NCBI RefSeq assembly: GCF_002005105.1
Contig: NZ_MSCV01000020.1
Location: 42,229 to 106,228 of the forward strand
Source of the DNA: Methylocaldum sp. 14B
GTDB taxonomy: Bacteria; Pseudomonadota; Gammaproteobacteria; Methylococcales; Methylococcaceae
Reading direction: 5' to 3'
DNA: 64,000 bases
Shown here: positions 25,392 through 34,513 of the stretch, in pieces
How the letters are laid out: each line of letters opens with the position of its first letter
How positions within the stretch are numbered: position 1 is the first letter of the stretch
The notes under the pieces: model-generated
Database searches by the model: none
Told to the model about the DNA's origin: nothing
Seen by the model: the letters and a program-made list of their open reading frames with translations, nothing else
Made by a program: the position numbers and the translations under genes

Positions 25392-27145
25392 CAGGTATCG
25401 AGGTAATAGAGAATGTCGGCGAGACGCTCCACCGCCGTCTCGACGGCCTGGAGATCGCCGGCGGCGATGCCGTCCCTGATATCTTCGATGAGGTCGATCA
25501 TGTCCTCGCGGTCTTCCTCGGACGCTTTCTCCAGCAGGCGTTCCGCCTTTTCCACCAGAGCCCGCGCCTTGACCTCCGTATGATGCCGCTCCGAAGCCGC
25601 TCCTTCCACAAGCGTTTCGGCTCCGGCCGCCGGCCCGAACAGGGCGTCGATGCGGGCCTTGGCCGCCCCCATCTCCTCTCCCTGGAAACGGGCGATGGCA
25701 TTGTTGATGGTGATGGACTTGGAAAGGCCGGTGTCCTTCTCCCGAGCCGAGACGTGCAGGATGCCGTTCAGATCCAGATCCAGGCTGACCGTGACGGTGT
25801 TGCCCGCGGGCACCTTGCGCAGGCCCTTCACCCTGAATTCGCCGATTTCGATATTGTTCAGGGCGTCCGGGGCCTCGCCCTGGTAAATCCGGACGTCCAC
25901 TTCCTGCTGACCGTCAAAGCTGGTGTAAAAGGCCTCGGTCTTGCTCACCGGCAGCGGGGTGTTCTTGCGGATGATGGGGACATAGACGTAGGGGTAGAGT
26001 TCGCCGTCGAGTTCGGCTATGGCGGAGGTCCCATAGGTGTAGGGCGTGATGTCGACCAACACCGCGGATACCGATTCTCCCGCGATCACCCCGGCCTGGA
26101 CGGCCGCGCCCATGGCGACGCACAGATCGGGGTCGATGTTCCGGTGCGGCTCCTTGCGAAGCTCGCCGAACAGCCGCTCGCTGACGACGGGCGTGCGGGT
26201 GCTGCCGCCCACCAGCAGGATTTCGTCGATGTCGGAAGCGGTCAGGTTGGCGCCGCGCAGGGCGATGTGCACCGCTTCCAGCGTTTCGTCGATATAGCCC
26301 GCGATCATCTGCTCGTACTCGTAGCGGGACAGCTCCAGCGACAAATGGATGGGCGTCCCCTCCTTCTCGAACAGATATTCCTCGTCGATGCGCACGAAGG
26401 GCTGGTCGGACAGGGTTCGCTTGGCGCTCTCCGCGGCCCGGTTGATACGCGCCATGATCTGCCGCGACTCGGTGATGTCGAAGTCGTGCTCGCGCTTGAT
26501 GTGCTCGACCAGATGATCGACGATCCGGGCGTCGAAATCGTCCCCGCCCAGCCGGTTGTTGCCGTGGCTGGCCAGGACTTCCACCACATCGTCCTCGATG
26601 CTCACCACCGACACGTCGAAGGTGCCTCCGCCCAGGTCGTACACCAGTATCCGTTTGCGCGTTCCGGTCTTGGCCTCGTAAGCCAGCGCCGCGGCCGTGG
26701 GCTCGTTGATGATGCGCACCACGTCGAGACCGGCGATCTCCCCTGCTTCTCGGGTGGCCTGGCGCTGGGCGTCGGAAAAATAGGCGGGGACGGTGATCAC
26801 CGCCTTTTGCACGCTCCGTCCGAGGTAGTCCTCGGCGGTCGCCTTGAGACGCTTGAGGATGATGGCGGAGATTTCCTGCGGGCTGAAGTGCTGGCCCGCC
26901 AGCTCCACCCTGAGATCTTCGCCCATGTGGCGCTTGATGGACTTGACCGTGCGCTCCGGGTAGAGAATGTACTGATTGTGCGCCGGTTCGCCCACTAGGA
27001 CGTCGCCGTGCTCGCCGATGCCGACGAAGGACGGCAGGATCTTGCGTCCTTCCCGGTCGGGGATGACGGTTACCTTGCCCTCCTTCAGAATCGCCACTTC
27101 CGAGTTGGTCGTGCCGAGATCGATGCCGATGATGATGTCGCTCAT
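25391..27145 (-). CDS. Hsp70 family chaperone (DnaK paralogue)
   Basis: A 584-residue Hsp70. The nucleotide-binding domain is complete (IGIDLGTTNSEVAIL, VITVPAYFSDAQRQATREAG, INEPTAAALAYEAK, VYDLGGGTFDVSVV, LLVGGSTRTPVV), followed by the substrate domain (TPYTYGTSAIAE, FRVKGLRKVPAGNTV, GILHVSAREKDTGLSKSITI) and a short helical lid. It is about 50 residues shorter than housekeeping DnaK and lacks the acidic EEVD-like tail. Its start overlaps the GrpE-like stop (ATGA). With its own J-like, GrpE-like and TPR genes it forms a self-contained accessory chaperone machine. Confidence 0.92.
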   Translation of the reverse strand: MSDIIIGIDLGTTNSEVAILKEGKVTVIPDREGRKILPSFVGIGEHGDVLVGEPAHNQYILYPERTVKSIKRHMGEDLRVELAGQHFSPQEISAIILKRLKATAEDYLGRSVQKAVITVPAYFSDAQRQATREAGEIAGLDVVRIINEPTAAALAYEAKTGTRKRILVYDLGGGTFDVSVVSIEDDVVEVLASHGNNRLGGDDFDARIVDHLVEHIKREHDFDITESRQIMARINRAAESAKRTLSDQPFVRIDEEYLFEKEGTPIHLSLELSRYEYEQMIAGYIDETLEAVHIALRGANLTASDIDEILLVGGSTRTPVVSERLFGELRKEPHRNIDPDLCVAMGAAVQAGVIAGESVSAVLVDITPYTYGTSAIAELDGELYPYVYVPIIRKNTPLPVSKTEAFYTSFDGQQEVDVRIYQGEAPDALNNIEIGEFRVKGLRKVPAGNTVTVSLDLDLNGILHVSAREKDTGLSKSITINNAIARFQGEEMGAAKARIDALFGPAAGAETLVEGAASERHHTEVKARALVEKAERLLEKASEEDREDMIDLIEDIRDGIAAGDLQAVETAVERLADILYYLDT

Positions 27146-27795
27146 AGTTTGTTGGCCCTGACTTCCGCTAAACGTAAGACTTCGTCGCCCCAGAGAAATC
27201 CCTTGCGCAGTTCCGCCGTGACGATGCCGTTTTCGAGATCGGGCTGCCGGTCCAGTTCCAGCACGGTCATGGTGTGGGGATCGACGGGCAGACCCATGAC
27301 CTCCAGCGGCCGGACCTCGTGGCGCGCCAGGATTTCCTCCAGCCGTCTGAGGCTCATGCCCTGGCCTTCGCGTATGCTCTCGATAAAGCGCCGGTCCTCC
27401 GGACGCGACTTGATGCGGAACCAGCCCTTGACCGGACGGTAGTTGCGCAACGCATTGAGACCCGCGGAGAGCCGGTCGTGCACATCCAGAAGATCCAGCA
27501 GCGCGGAACGCAGGGCGCTGCGGCGCAGGGTGGAAAACTCGCCCTGAAACCGCTCCAAAGTCCGATTCAGATTGCTCTGGCTGTCCCTGAGCCATTCGTG
27601 CGCTTCGCCGACCGTATCGAGAGCGGTGCGGAACTGGCGCGACTCGGTCCGGACCTCGGTGCGTAGCGCCGCCAGCTCACCGAACAGGGTGAAAAGGTCG
27701 GTCTGCCTCGCCGCGTCTTCCTCGAAACCGGCGGGCGTATCGAGGTACTGCCGGAATTCTTCCAGCAGACGGATCTTGTTCGCTTCGTCCATCAT
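27142..27795 (-). CDS. GrpE-like nucleotide exchange factor
   Basis: A 217-residue GrpE-type protein: a long N-terminal coiled coil (residues about 35-110) and a C-terminal beta domain with DPHTMTVLELDRQPDL and GIVTAELRKGFLWGDEVLRLAEV, matching the GrpE signature of a Gly-aromatic turn and VLR-A-V strand. It should release ADP from the partner Hsp70. Overlaps of four bases with both neighbours show tight coupling. It is divergent from housekeeping GrpE in the middle region, in keeping with a dedicated partner. Confidence 0.8.
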   Translation of the reverse strand: MMDEANKIRLLEEFRQYLDTPAGFEEDAARQTDLFTLFGELAALRTEVRTESRQFRTALDTVGEAHEWLRDSQSNLNRTLERFQGEFSTLRRSALRSALLDLLDVHDRLSAGLNALRNYRPVKGWFRIKSRPEDRRFIESIREGQGMSLRRLEEILARHEVRPLEVMGLPVDPHTMTVLELDRQPDLENGIVTAELRKGFLWGDEVLRLAEVRANKL

Positions 27796-28118
27796 GTATC
27801 GGTGTGCGTCTCGGACAAATGCTCGGCCAGGCCCTCGGTGAGCGTCCGGATCAGGGTGCCGGCATCCGGCCGTTCCGGCCGGCCCGGTCGCAGAATCTGG
27901 CGCAGCAGGACGGAAACGTCGGGCTTTTCCCGATGGAACAACCGGTATTCCCGGCGCTTCTTGTCGGTCTCGATGAGCTCATAAGCCTTGCGGATACGCC
28001 GGAACTCCCCGGCGTTCCGCTCCGGCGGGAATTCCCGGACCTTGCGTAGATAAGCCTTCTTGATTGCCTCGTCGCCGGCGTCTTCCTCCACGCCCAGCAC
28101 TTCGTAAGGGGTTTCCAT
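27792..28118 (-). CDS. J-domain-like co-chaperone with degenerate HPD motif
   Basis: A 108-residue protein: J-like helices at residues about 4-50 (YEVLGVEEDAGDEAIKKAYLRKV, then GEFRRIRKAYELI) and a short helical tail. The HPD tripeptide that triggers Hsp70 ATPase is replaced by Pro31-Pro32-Glu33 in REFPPERN. Spacing fits a J domain, so it probably still docks to the partner Hsp70, but canonical stimulation is doubtful. It begins nine bases after the TPR gene and overlaps the GrpE-like gene. Confidence 0.8.
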   Translation of the reverse strand: METPYEVLGVEEDAGDEAIKKAYLRKVREFPPERNAGEFRRIRKAYELIETDKKRREYRLFHREKPDVSVLLRQILRPGRPERPDAGTLIRTLTEGLAEHLSETHTDT

Positions 28119-28126
28119 GGACTCTC

Positions 28127-30550
28127 CTAGGATTTTTTCGTGTTCTTGGATTTCTTGCCGCGGCCGGGCAGGGGCAGTCCGTCCAGAATCCGGCTCGCGT
28201 CCACACCCAGGCCGCCCAGCAATTTGTCGAGAATCAAACCCAGCGCATCCTTCTCCGATAGCTTCTCGAGCTGCTCGGGGGGATAGTCGCCGAGCAATTC
28301 CTTCGCCCGTTCCTCGGGGGACAAGCGGTCGAGTTCCTCGATGCGCTCCGCGAACCGCTCGGCCGCCTCCTCGTCGAGACTGTCCAGCCCGTCCGGAAAA
28401 GCCTCATGAAAATCGGGTTGCAGGGATTCCTCGTGCTTGCGCAGGAATTGATCGATCAAGGCCGCGGTGCGGCGGTCGCCCGCCTGGTGCGCCTGGTCCA
28501 GATTCATCTGTAGCCGGAGCCCATCCATGGGCAGCAGCCTGCCCGCATCGCCCCGGCATTTCGCATAAACCTCGAAATACGCGAACACCGGCGCGTAGCG
28601 GCACCGCCTCGCCGCCTGTTTCGCGCATTCGCCCAGAAGCTCGTATTGGCCGGCAGCGCCGAAGCCTTGGCAGAGGCCGAAGAAATCCTCCTCGGACAGT
28701 TCCGCCTGTTTGAAGCTGCGCTTCAGCATCGGCGCCAGCTTGTGGAGAGCCTGCGAAAGATTCTGCCGCCCCTCCCCGCGGTACTGGCCGAGCAGCCTGA
28801 CCAGGGCCATGAGTTCCGCCTTGTCCGCCGAATGCTCCTTGTCCAGCCCCTGGACGAGCCTGTCGGAACCCTTCAGGGGCATATCCGCCGCGAGCACTTC
28901 GATCGCCCACTGAAACCAGGCCGCCGCGCCGCCGCCCGCGGCGGCCCATGCCTCCTGCCAAAGATTCCGGCAGCGTTCGTTGTCGGCCTGCCAGAAGGCC
29001 GACAGCCCATCGAGCCAGAGCAGGGCCGCGCTGCGCCGCTGGGGATCGAGCTTGCGGGCCACGGCCAATTCCGCTTCCGCGAGATCCGCGCGCCTGGCTT
29101 TCAGCTGCTTGCGGGCGTGGCCCAGATGAGCCTCCAGCAGAAAGCGGCGGGCATCGCTGTTGATGGGGTCGACTTCAAGGAGGGTCTTGGCATAGTTCGC
29201 CACCTTCTTGAACGCCTTGCGTCGCTGGGCCGCCCGCATCGCCGGAAGCAGAACCTCCGGGTCCCGCGGATAGCGCTTCACGGCGCGGTCCAGCCAGGAC
29301 AGTGCGGCCTTGGCGTCGTCGAACTGCTCCAGCAGTCCGATCAGCCTCAGGTAGGCTGGCTTGTCGTCCGGGTCCAGTTCCAGGCTCTGTTCCAGGCAAG
29401 CGATGGCCAACTCGGGGAATTCCTTCTCGGCCAGGTCGGCCACATGGCGGAAGATCAGGGCCTGGGTGAGAGGTTCATCGCGGCCCTGCGGGGCATTCTT
29501 CAAGAGAGCGATGCATTCCTGCCAATACCGGCTGGCCTCTGGATAATCGAGTATCTCTTCGGCGTGGAGCGCCTTGATGCGGCATTGTTCGAACGGGGTG
29601 AGCTTGCCGAACGCCCGTTCGTAGAGCGGGATGGCCTCCGGGGAATCCGCCAGGGCCGCGAGACAGAAGCGGCGGCTTTCGGCCTCGCCCAGTTCGGCGC
29701 GGTGACGCAGGACCGCTTCCAGGAGCGGCCGGGCACCCTTGGCCTGGGCGGCGTTCTGGATGTCCCGCAACAGCGCCAGTTCCTTCTTGCCGTAGCCTTT
29801 CAGCTTGTCGGCGACGGCACGCAGCTTCGGCGGAAGCTTGAGATAAGCCGCCACGTCCGGCGCAGGGGTTGCCAACTGTTCGCGCAGAGCCGCGGCCAGA
29901 TTCCGGCAGGCCGAATCGGGATCGACGCGGTCCAGGACTTCCGACGCCCCGTCGGGATCGCGTTCCACCGCGAGGAGGCCCTTGAGCAGAGTGCGCAGAT
30001 TTCGGTACGGCGAGCGGGACGATACCTGCCGCAGGCATTCCTCCGCTTCGGCTTCCCGGCGCTCCGCATAAGCCGCGAGGGCTTTCCGGAGCAGCGGCTG
30101 CTGCCGGACGATGGCATGCTCCCTGGGCAGGGCATCGAGCAGCTTGTCGTTTTCCAGGGCCAGCAAAGCCGCGGCCTCGACCAGACGCCGCCCGGTCGCG
30201 GAGGCGACAAAGTCATCGGGGACCGCTGCCAGCGCCTGGCCGAGCTTCACCATCTGCCCGGCCTTGAGCAGCCAGGTCAGGTACTCCCCCGAAAGCGGCG
30301 TGCCGGGGCGAAGACCGGCATGGTTCTCCCACAGCATCGCCGCCTCCTGGAACATGCCCTTCCCGGCCAGTTCGCGGGCACGTCCCAGATAGGCCTCGGC
30401 CAGCAGGTCTTCCGACTCCTGCCGGCGCTCCTGTTTCAAGAGGTCCTTCAGAGACGCGATCGCGTCCTTGAAATACCCGCTCTGGAGAGCGCGCTGGGCC
30501 GCGGCTTTCAGTGCCGGCACGGATTTCAGCGGTGAAGGTTTGGATTTCAT
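28127..30550 (-). CDS. large TPR-repeat protein heading the accessory Hsp70 operon
   Basis: An 807-residue protein made mostly of helical TPR-like repeats, e.g. DAIASLKDLLKQERRQESE, ELAIACLEQSLELDPDDKPAY and AELAVARKLDPQRRSAALLWL. No signal peptide or membrane helix is visible. The C-terminus is acidic, then basic (GRGKKSKNTKKS). As first gene of a five-gene set with J-like, GrpE-like, Hsp70 and zinc-ribbon proteins it is a candidate client adaptor or scaffold. The ATG follows a clear gap of about 375 bp to the next gene, where the promoter must lie. Confidence 0.8.
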   Translation of the reverse strand: MKSKPSPLKSVPALKAAAQRALQSGYFKDAIASLKDLLKQERRQESEDLLAEAYLGRARELAGKGMFQEAAMLWENHAGLRPGTPLSGEYLTWLLKAGQMVKLGQALAAVPDDFVASATGRRLVEAAALLALENDKLLDALPREHAIVRQQPLLRKALAAYAERREAEAEECLRQVSSRSPYRNLRTLLKGLLAVERDPDGASEVLDRVDPDSACRNLAAALREQLATPAPDVAAYLKLPPKLRAVADKLKGYGKKELALLRDIQNAAQAKGARPLLEAVLRHRAELGEAESRRFCLAALADSPEAIPLYERAFGKLTPFEQCRIKALHAEEILDYPEASRYWQECIALLKNAPQGRDEPLTQALIFRHVADLAEKEFPELAIACLEQSLELDPDDKPAYLRLIGLLEQFDDAKAALSWLDRAVKRYPRDPEVLLPAMRAAQRRKAFKKVANYAKTLLEVDPINSDARRFLLEAHLGHARKQLKARRADLAEAELAVARKLDPQRRSAALLWLDGLSAFWQADNERCRNLWQEAWAAAGGGAAAWFQWAIEVLAADMPLKGSDRLVQGLDKEHSADKAELMALVRLLGQYRGEGRQNLSQALHKLAPMLKRSFKQAELSEEDFFGLCQGFGAAGQYELLGECAKQAARRCRYAPVFAYFEVYAKCRGDAGRLLPMDGLRLQMNLDQAHQAGDRRTAALIDQFLRKHEESLQPDFHEAFPDGLDSLDEEAAERFAERIEELDRLSPEERAKELLGDYPPEQLEKLSEKDALGLILDKLLGGLGVDASRILDGLPLPGRGKKSKNTKKS

Positions 30551-30925
30551 CGGCGGGTTGGAAAGCAGGGGACGAGATGCGAACGGGGATTATCGCAAAA
30601 AATCGCCATTCGCGATTCAAGGAGATGTACGGATGCGGTATCGAATGAATCCTGTCAGCCGACCGGTTCAGCGGCGACTTTCCGGATTCGACGCAGGTTC
30701 GGACCGGCACGGTCCCGACTGGCAGTCGAAATCGGGTTCAGCACGCAGGATGGGCAAAGGCCTTAAGCCGTGCCCATCCTCTTCGGGAAAGTAAGGGTGG
30801 GAGTTCGTAGGTCGGCAATCCCTTGCCGACACTTTCGTCGGCAAGGGATTGCCGACCTACTGAGGACGATCACGCCAGTTATGGGCAACAAATGTTCCGA
30901 ACCGAAATCGATCGGCGGCGGACGG
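30551..30925. repeat. intergenic region with an inverted REP pair (30807-30860)
   Basis: Two complete units beginning GTAGGTCGGCAATCC face each other at 30807-30830 and 30837-30860, separated by six bases, forming a long possible hairpin. The remainder holds no gene and should contain the promoter of the TPR-Hsp70 operon. Confidence 0.85.
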
Positions 30926-32116
30926 CTAGCGGATCTTGAAGCGGCCGACCTGTTCCTGAAGGTGCGAGGCCAGTCGGGCCAATTCCTCGCTGGCGGCTGC
31001 CGTTTGCTCGGAGCCTTGAGCCGTTTCATGGGAGATTCCGCTGATGTTGACAACATTGCGGTTGATTTCTTCGGCGGTGATGCTTTGTTCCTCGGCGGCC
31101 GCCGCGATTTGGGTGTTCATGTCCTTGATGGTGTCGATGAAGCGATTGATGATCTCCAGCGATTCGCCGGCGTTGATCGCTTGATCGACGCTGGTCTTGG
31201 CCGCGCTCTTGCCCTGCACCATCGCGGAGACGGCCTGGTTCGCCCCGGTCTGGAGGCGTTCGATCATGCCCTGGATTTCCTGGGTCGATTGTTGGGTGCG
31301 GCTTGCCAGAGTGCGGACTTCGTCCGCCACCACAGCGAAGCCGCGGCCTTGCTCGCCGGCGCGGGCCGCTTCGATGGCGGCGTTGAGGGCCAGCAGATTG
31401 GTTTGCTCGGCAATGCCCCGAATCACGTCCAGAACGGCGCCGATGGCCACGCTATCCTCTTTCAGCTTGTTGATGGCTTCGGAGGTTTTCTCCACTTCGG
31501 TCGCGAGGCCATTGATGCTTTGGATGGTGTGCTTGACGACCGTGGTGCCGTTCTTGGCCTGTTCGTTGGCGTCCTGAGCGGCTTCGGCGGCGCGGGATGC
31601 GTTCTGGGCGACCTCGTGGACGGTCGCCGACATTTCCGTCATGGCCGAGGCGACTTGCTCGGTTTGCTCGTTCTGGTTGAAGACGCGCTGCCGGCTTTGC
31701 TCGGTGATCGTCGACAATTCTTCCGCCGCCGCCGCCACTTGTTCGGCATCCTTGACGATATCCCGCACCATGCCGGCCAGGTTTTTGATCACCGTGCTGC
31801 ATTTCCAGGCCATCCACGAGAATTCGTCCTTGCCCTCCAGGGAAATGTTCTTGGTTAAGTCGCCGGCGGCCATCGCGCTCAGCGCGTCCACCAGTTTTTC
31901 GGCGCGTTTTGCGGAGTGCCGGCCCAAATAGGCGGCCAGTGCCAGCATCGTGACCGATGCCGCGACCGCGGTAATGATTACGCCGGTAATATCGTCATTT
32001 TCGCCCGCCGTCTTGATGCTCATGAAAGTCACCGAGGCGACGCCGGCGATGCCGACACCCATGGCCAGGTACATCTGGCGGGATAAATTCAGGTTTTCTA
32101 CGAAGGATTTCAGCAT
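30926..32116 (-). CDS. methyl-accepting chemotaxis protein
   Basis: A 396-residue chemoreceptor. Two closely spaced membrane helices (residues about 15-33 and 44-62) leave only a tiny periplasmic loop, so the input is probably intracellular or membrane-borne. A HAMP-like segment follows, then a full signalling domain with the hairpin tip [35 protein letters not shown]. It ends in [10 protein letters not shown] without a CheR-binding pentapeptide. No che genes are adjacent. Confidence 0.92.
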   Translation of the reverse strand: MLKSFVENLNLSRQMYLAMGVGIAGVASVTFMSIKTAGENDDITGVIITAVAASVTMLALAAYLGRHSAKRAEKLVDALSAMAAGDLTKNISLEGKDEFSWMAWKCSTVIKNLAGMVRDIVKDAEQVAAAAEELSTITEQSRQRVFNQNEQTEQVASAMTEMSATVHEVAQNASRAAEAAQDANEQAKNGTTVVKHTIQSINGLATEVEKTSEAINKLKEDSVAIGAVLDVIRGIAEQTNLLALNAAIEAARAGEQGRGFAVVADEVRTLASRTQQSTQEIQGMIERLQTGANQAVSAMVQGKSAAKTSVDQAINAGESLEIINRFIDTIKDMNTQIAAAAEEQSITAEEINRNVVNISGISHETAQGSEQTAAASEELARLASHLQEQVGRFKIR

Positions 32117-32207
32117 GGCTCGATCTCTGGGTTAATTATTGTTTTGCAACCTGAGTCACAAGTTTAGTCAGAAATTTTCGAGCCGTAGGGAGAGACTAGG
32201 GCGGCTG

Positions 32208-33218
32208 TTACAAAGCTTCGACGATCTCCCTGATCAAAGCCGGGCCCCGGTAGATGAAGCCGGTGTAGAGTTGGATCAATTCCGCGCCGGCCTCGAATTT
32301 CCGGCGAGCGTCCTCGGCGCCGGCGATGCCGCCGCAAGCGATGATGGGAACGGCGCCCTGCAAAGCCTGCCCGAGTCGGGCGACCACATCGGTCGATTTG
32401 CAGAACAAAGGGCGGCCGCTGAGTCCGCCGGTTTCTTCGCCGTGAGCGAGTCCTTCGACGCCTTCTCGGGAGGCGGTGGTATTGGTGGCGATCACCGCAT
32501 CGATTCCGTATTTGACCAGGGCGTCCGCCGCCTGCTTGATTTGCCCCGGTTCGAGATCGGGCGCGATCTTGACGGCCAGCGGAACGCGCCGGCCGTGAGT
32601 CTGGGTCAGATTCTCCCGCTCCTGCCGCAAGCCGGACAGCAGATGGTCCAGGTTTTCGCCGGCCTGGAGGTCGCGCAGGCCGGGCGTATTGGGAGAGGAA
32701 ATGTTGACCGTGACATAGCTGGCGTGCGGATACACTTTGCGCAATCCGATCAGATAGTCGTCGAGCGCCCGATCCAATGGGGTATCGCGGTTCTTGCCGA
32801 TGTTGATGCCCAATATGCCGCTGTAACGCGCCTTTTTGACCTGCTCGACCAGGTAGTCCACACCTTTATTATTGAATCCCATGCGGTTGATGAGCGCCTC
32901 GGCCTCGGGCAGGCGGAACAAACGCGGCTTCGGATTGCCCGGTTGCGGGCGGGGCGTCACCGTGCCGATCTCGATGAAGCCGAAGCCCAGAGCGGCCAGG
33001 CCGTCTATGCATTCGCCGTTCTTGTCGAGCCCCGCTGCCAGACCTACCGGATTCGGGAAGCTGAGGCCCATCACCGTTCGCGGCTTGGGGGCGGCCGAAT
33101 GATGAAGGGGATTCAGCGATCCCAGCCGGCTAAAGCCTTGAAGAGCGGCCAGGCTTAGATGGTGGGCGGTTTCGGGGTCGAGTCGAAACAGCAGAGGACG
33201 GAGCGAGTCGTAGAGCAT
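32208..33218 (-). CDS. pyrD: dihydroorotate dehydrogenase (quinone), class 2
   Basis: A 336-residue membrane-associated enzyme that oxidises dihydroorotate to orotate in pyrimidine synthesis. Class 2 features are the N-terminal helix [61 protein letters not shown] and the catalytic Ser in [15 protein letters not shown], with [11 protein letters not shown] for FMN phosphate. It lies 12 bp after the MfnB-like gene on the same strand, so it is probably transcribed with the C1-cofactor operon. Confidence 0.96.
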   Translation of the reverse strand: MLYDSLRPLLFRLDPETAHHLSLAALQGFSRLGSLNPLHHSAAPKPRTVMGLSFPNPVGLAAGLDKNGECIDGLAALGFGFIEIGTVTPRPQPGNPKPRLFRLPEAEALINRMGFNNKGVDYLVEQVKKARYSGILGINIGKNRDTPLDRALDDYLIGLRKVYPHASYVTVNISSPNTPGLRDLQAGENLDHLLSGLRQERENLTQTHGRRVPLAVKIAPDLEPGQIKQAADALVKYGIDAVIATNTTASREGVEGLAHGEETGGLSGRPLFCKSTDVVARLGQALQGAVPIIACGGIAGAEDARRKFEAGAELIQLYTGFIYRGPALIREIVEAL

Positions 33219-33230
33219 GGGTTTTCGAAA

Positions 33231-33938
33231 TTACGCGGTGATTCGCGGCGATGCGTTAACGCATTCGCCATGGACCAGGTTCAAAACGGTGAGTACGGAC
33301 TCGGGATCCAGGGCATCGGTACGATCCCCGCCGCACAGAGCGCCCCGAAAGCCCAGGTAATCGGGTTTCAATGCCAGGAGAGGCGCGATATCCGGCACGC
33401 GAAGCGATCCGGCCAAGCCGCACAGCAAGCCGTGCGAGCGGGTTTCGGCAACGAATGCCCGAAGATAATCATTCCGGCATACTTGCCGCAACGATCCTTT
33501 TTTCTTGTCGCGCGTGTCCAGCATCGCTCCGACGAAACCGGCCGTAGCGAGTTCTCCGACCCAATGCAGCTCCGGCGATTCGTCGCCGAACAGGACGGCA
33601 ACGAGACGTACATTGCGGCGGGCTAAGGAGGATAAGCCATGAATGAGGCCGGCCCAGTCCCCGCCCGGGAAAAAACCGATTTTCACGTAATCGACGCCGG
33701 TCGCCGCCATTGCTTTCACGGCGGACAACACGACATCGGCTTCCATCGGCAGATCGCCGACGGTGGCGCTGACCGGCCGGTCGCGGCCCAGCTGGCTGAC
33801 GATGCGGCCGACATCGGCGACGGGCAGGGCACCCAGGGCGCCTTCGGCGGGATTTTTCAAATCGACGATGTCGACGCCGATTTCCCGAACCTGCCGGGCT
33901 TCGGCAAGGCTGGCAACGCTCGCGAGCATGCCGGTCAT
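33231..33938 (-). CDS. mfnB: (5-formylfuran-3-yl)methyl phosphate synthase (MfnB-like)
   Basis: A 235-residue TIM-barrel aldolase of the MfnB (DUF556) family, which condenses two triose phosphates to the furan precursor of methanofuran. The signature VDIVDLKNPAEGALGALP places the Schiff-base lysine at Lys28, and AMLDTRDKKKGSL carries the acidic partner. In methylotrophic bacteria this family serves formaldehyde oxidation through methanofuran/tetrahydromethanopterin. The start at MTGMLAS overlaps the DUF447 stop by four bases. The longer frame upstream has no family similarity. Confidence 0.9.
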   Translation of the reverse strand: MTGMLASVASLAEARQVREIGVDIVDLKNPAEGALGALPVADVGRIVSQLGRDRPVSATVGDLPMEADVVLSAVKAMAATGVDYVKIGFFPGGDWAGLIHGLSSLARRNVRLVAVLFGDESPELHWVGELATAGFVGAMLDTRDKKKGSLRQVCRNDYLRAFVAETRSHGLLCGLAGSLRVPDIAPLLALKPDYLGFRGALCGGDRTDALDPESVLTVLNLVHGECVNASPRITA

Positions 33939-34513
33939 ATCGGAGCTGCCTTGTCCGTCTTGCCGTGTTTGAACGCCTCGACCGCATCCATCAGCCAGCC
34001 CCAAGCCTCCAGTTCGTTGGGACCAGCCGTCTTGTCCAGGCCGATGCGGAGATAGGCGAGTTCGGATTCGATCTTGTCCCACGGCAGCCTATCCAGGCGG
34101 CTGACCAGGATAGCCGCTTCCAGTACCGAAAATTGCGCCCGGTTGAAGCCGCGGAACGGGGCGTGATTCGCTTCGTGAACCACGCGGCAATAAAGCTTCG
34201 GGCGGAGTTCGTCCTCCTCCCAGCGCAGGAGTTCCAGTTCGGCATGGGCGAGGGTTTCGGCCAGCCTTTGGCCGGGGACGCTTTCCGCCGGAAGCAGAGG
34301 CCAGTCGCGCCGGCCGGTCAGGCAGCCGGCGAAGACGCGCACGTCGTCAGTGTAATTGATGACGGCCGTGCGGGTGGCCAGAACGTTATCCAGGGTCGTG
34401 GACGGCCGGAAAGGCATGATGAGCAGTTCGTCGTCCAATACGTGCACGCCCATGGGCGCGATATGCGCAACGCCTTGGGGCGAGCAGCTCGTGATGATGG
34501 TCTCGCGAATCAT
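33935..34513 (-). CDS. DUF447 family protein (C1-cofactor gene set)
   Basis: A 192-residue protein with the flavin-reductase-like beta-barrel look of DUF447 (IITSCSPQGVAHIAPMGVHV, LLIMPFRPSTTLDNVLATR, AVINYTDDVRVFAG, RAQFSVLEAAILVSRL). Archaeal and methylotroph homologues accompany methanopterin or methanofuran genes; the reaction is undefined. It overlaps both neighbours by four bases (ATGA), so it is locked into one operon with the DUF6513 and MfnB-like genes. Confidence 0.87.
   Translation of the reverse strand: MIRETIITSCSPQGVAHIAPMGVHVLDDELLIMPFRPSTTLDNVLATRTAVINYTDDVRVFAGCLTGRRDWPLLPAESVPGQRLAETLAHAELELLRWEEDELRPKLYCRVVHEANHAPFRGFNRAQFSVLEAAILVSRLDRLPWDKIESELAYLRIGLDKTAGPNELEAWGWLMDAVEAFKHGKTDKAAPI

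Noticed and set aside
25295..26998. 567-codon plus-strand frame over the Hsp70 gene
   Set aside because: Mirror of a strongly conserved Hsp70; a known artefact of GC-rich dnaK genes.
28646..30535. 629-codon plus-strand frame over the TPR gene
   Set aside because: Antisense shadow; the minus-strand TPR protein fits the operon structure with start and stop overlaps.
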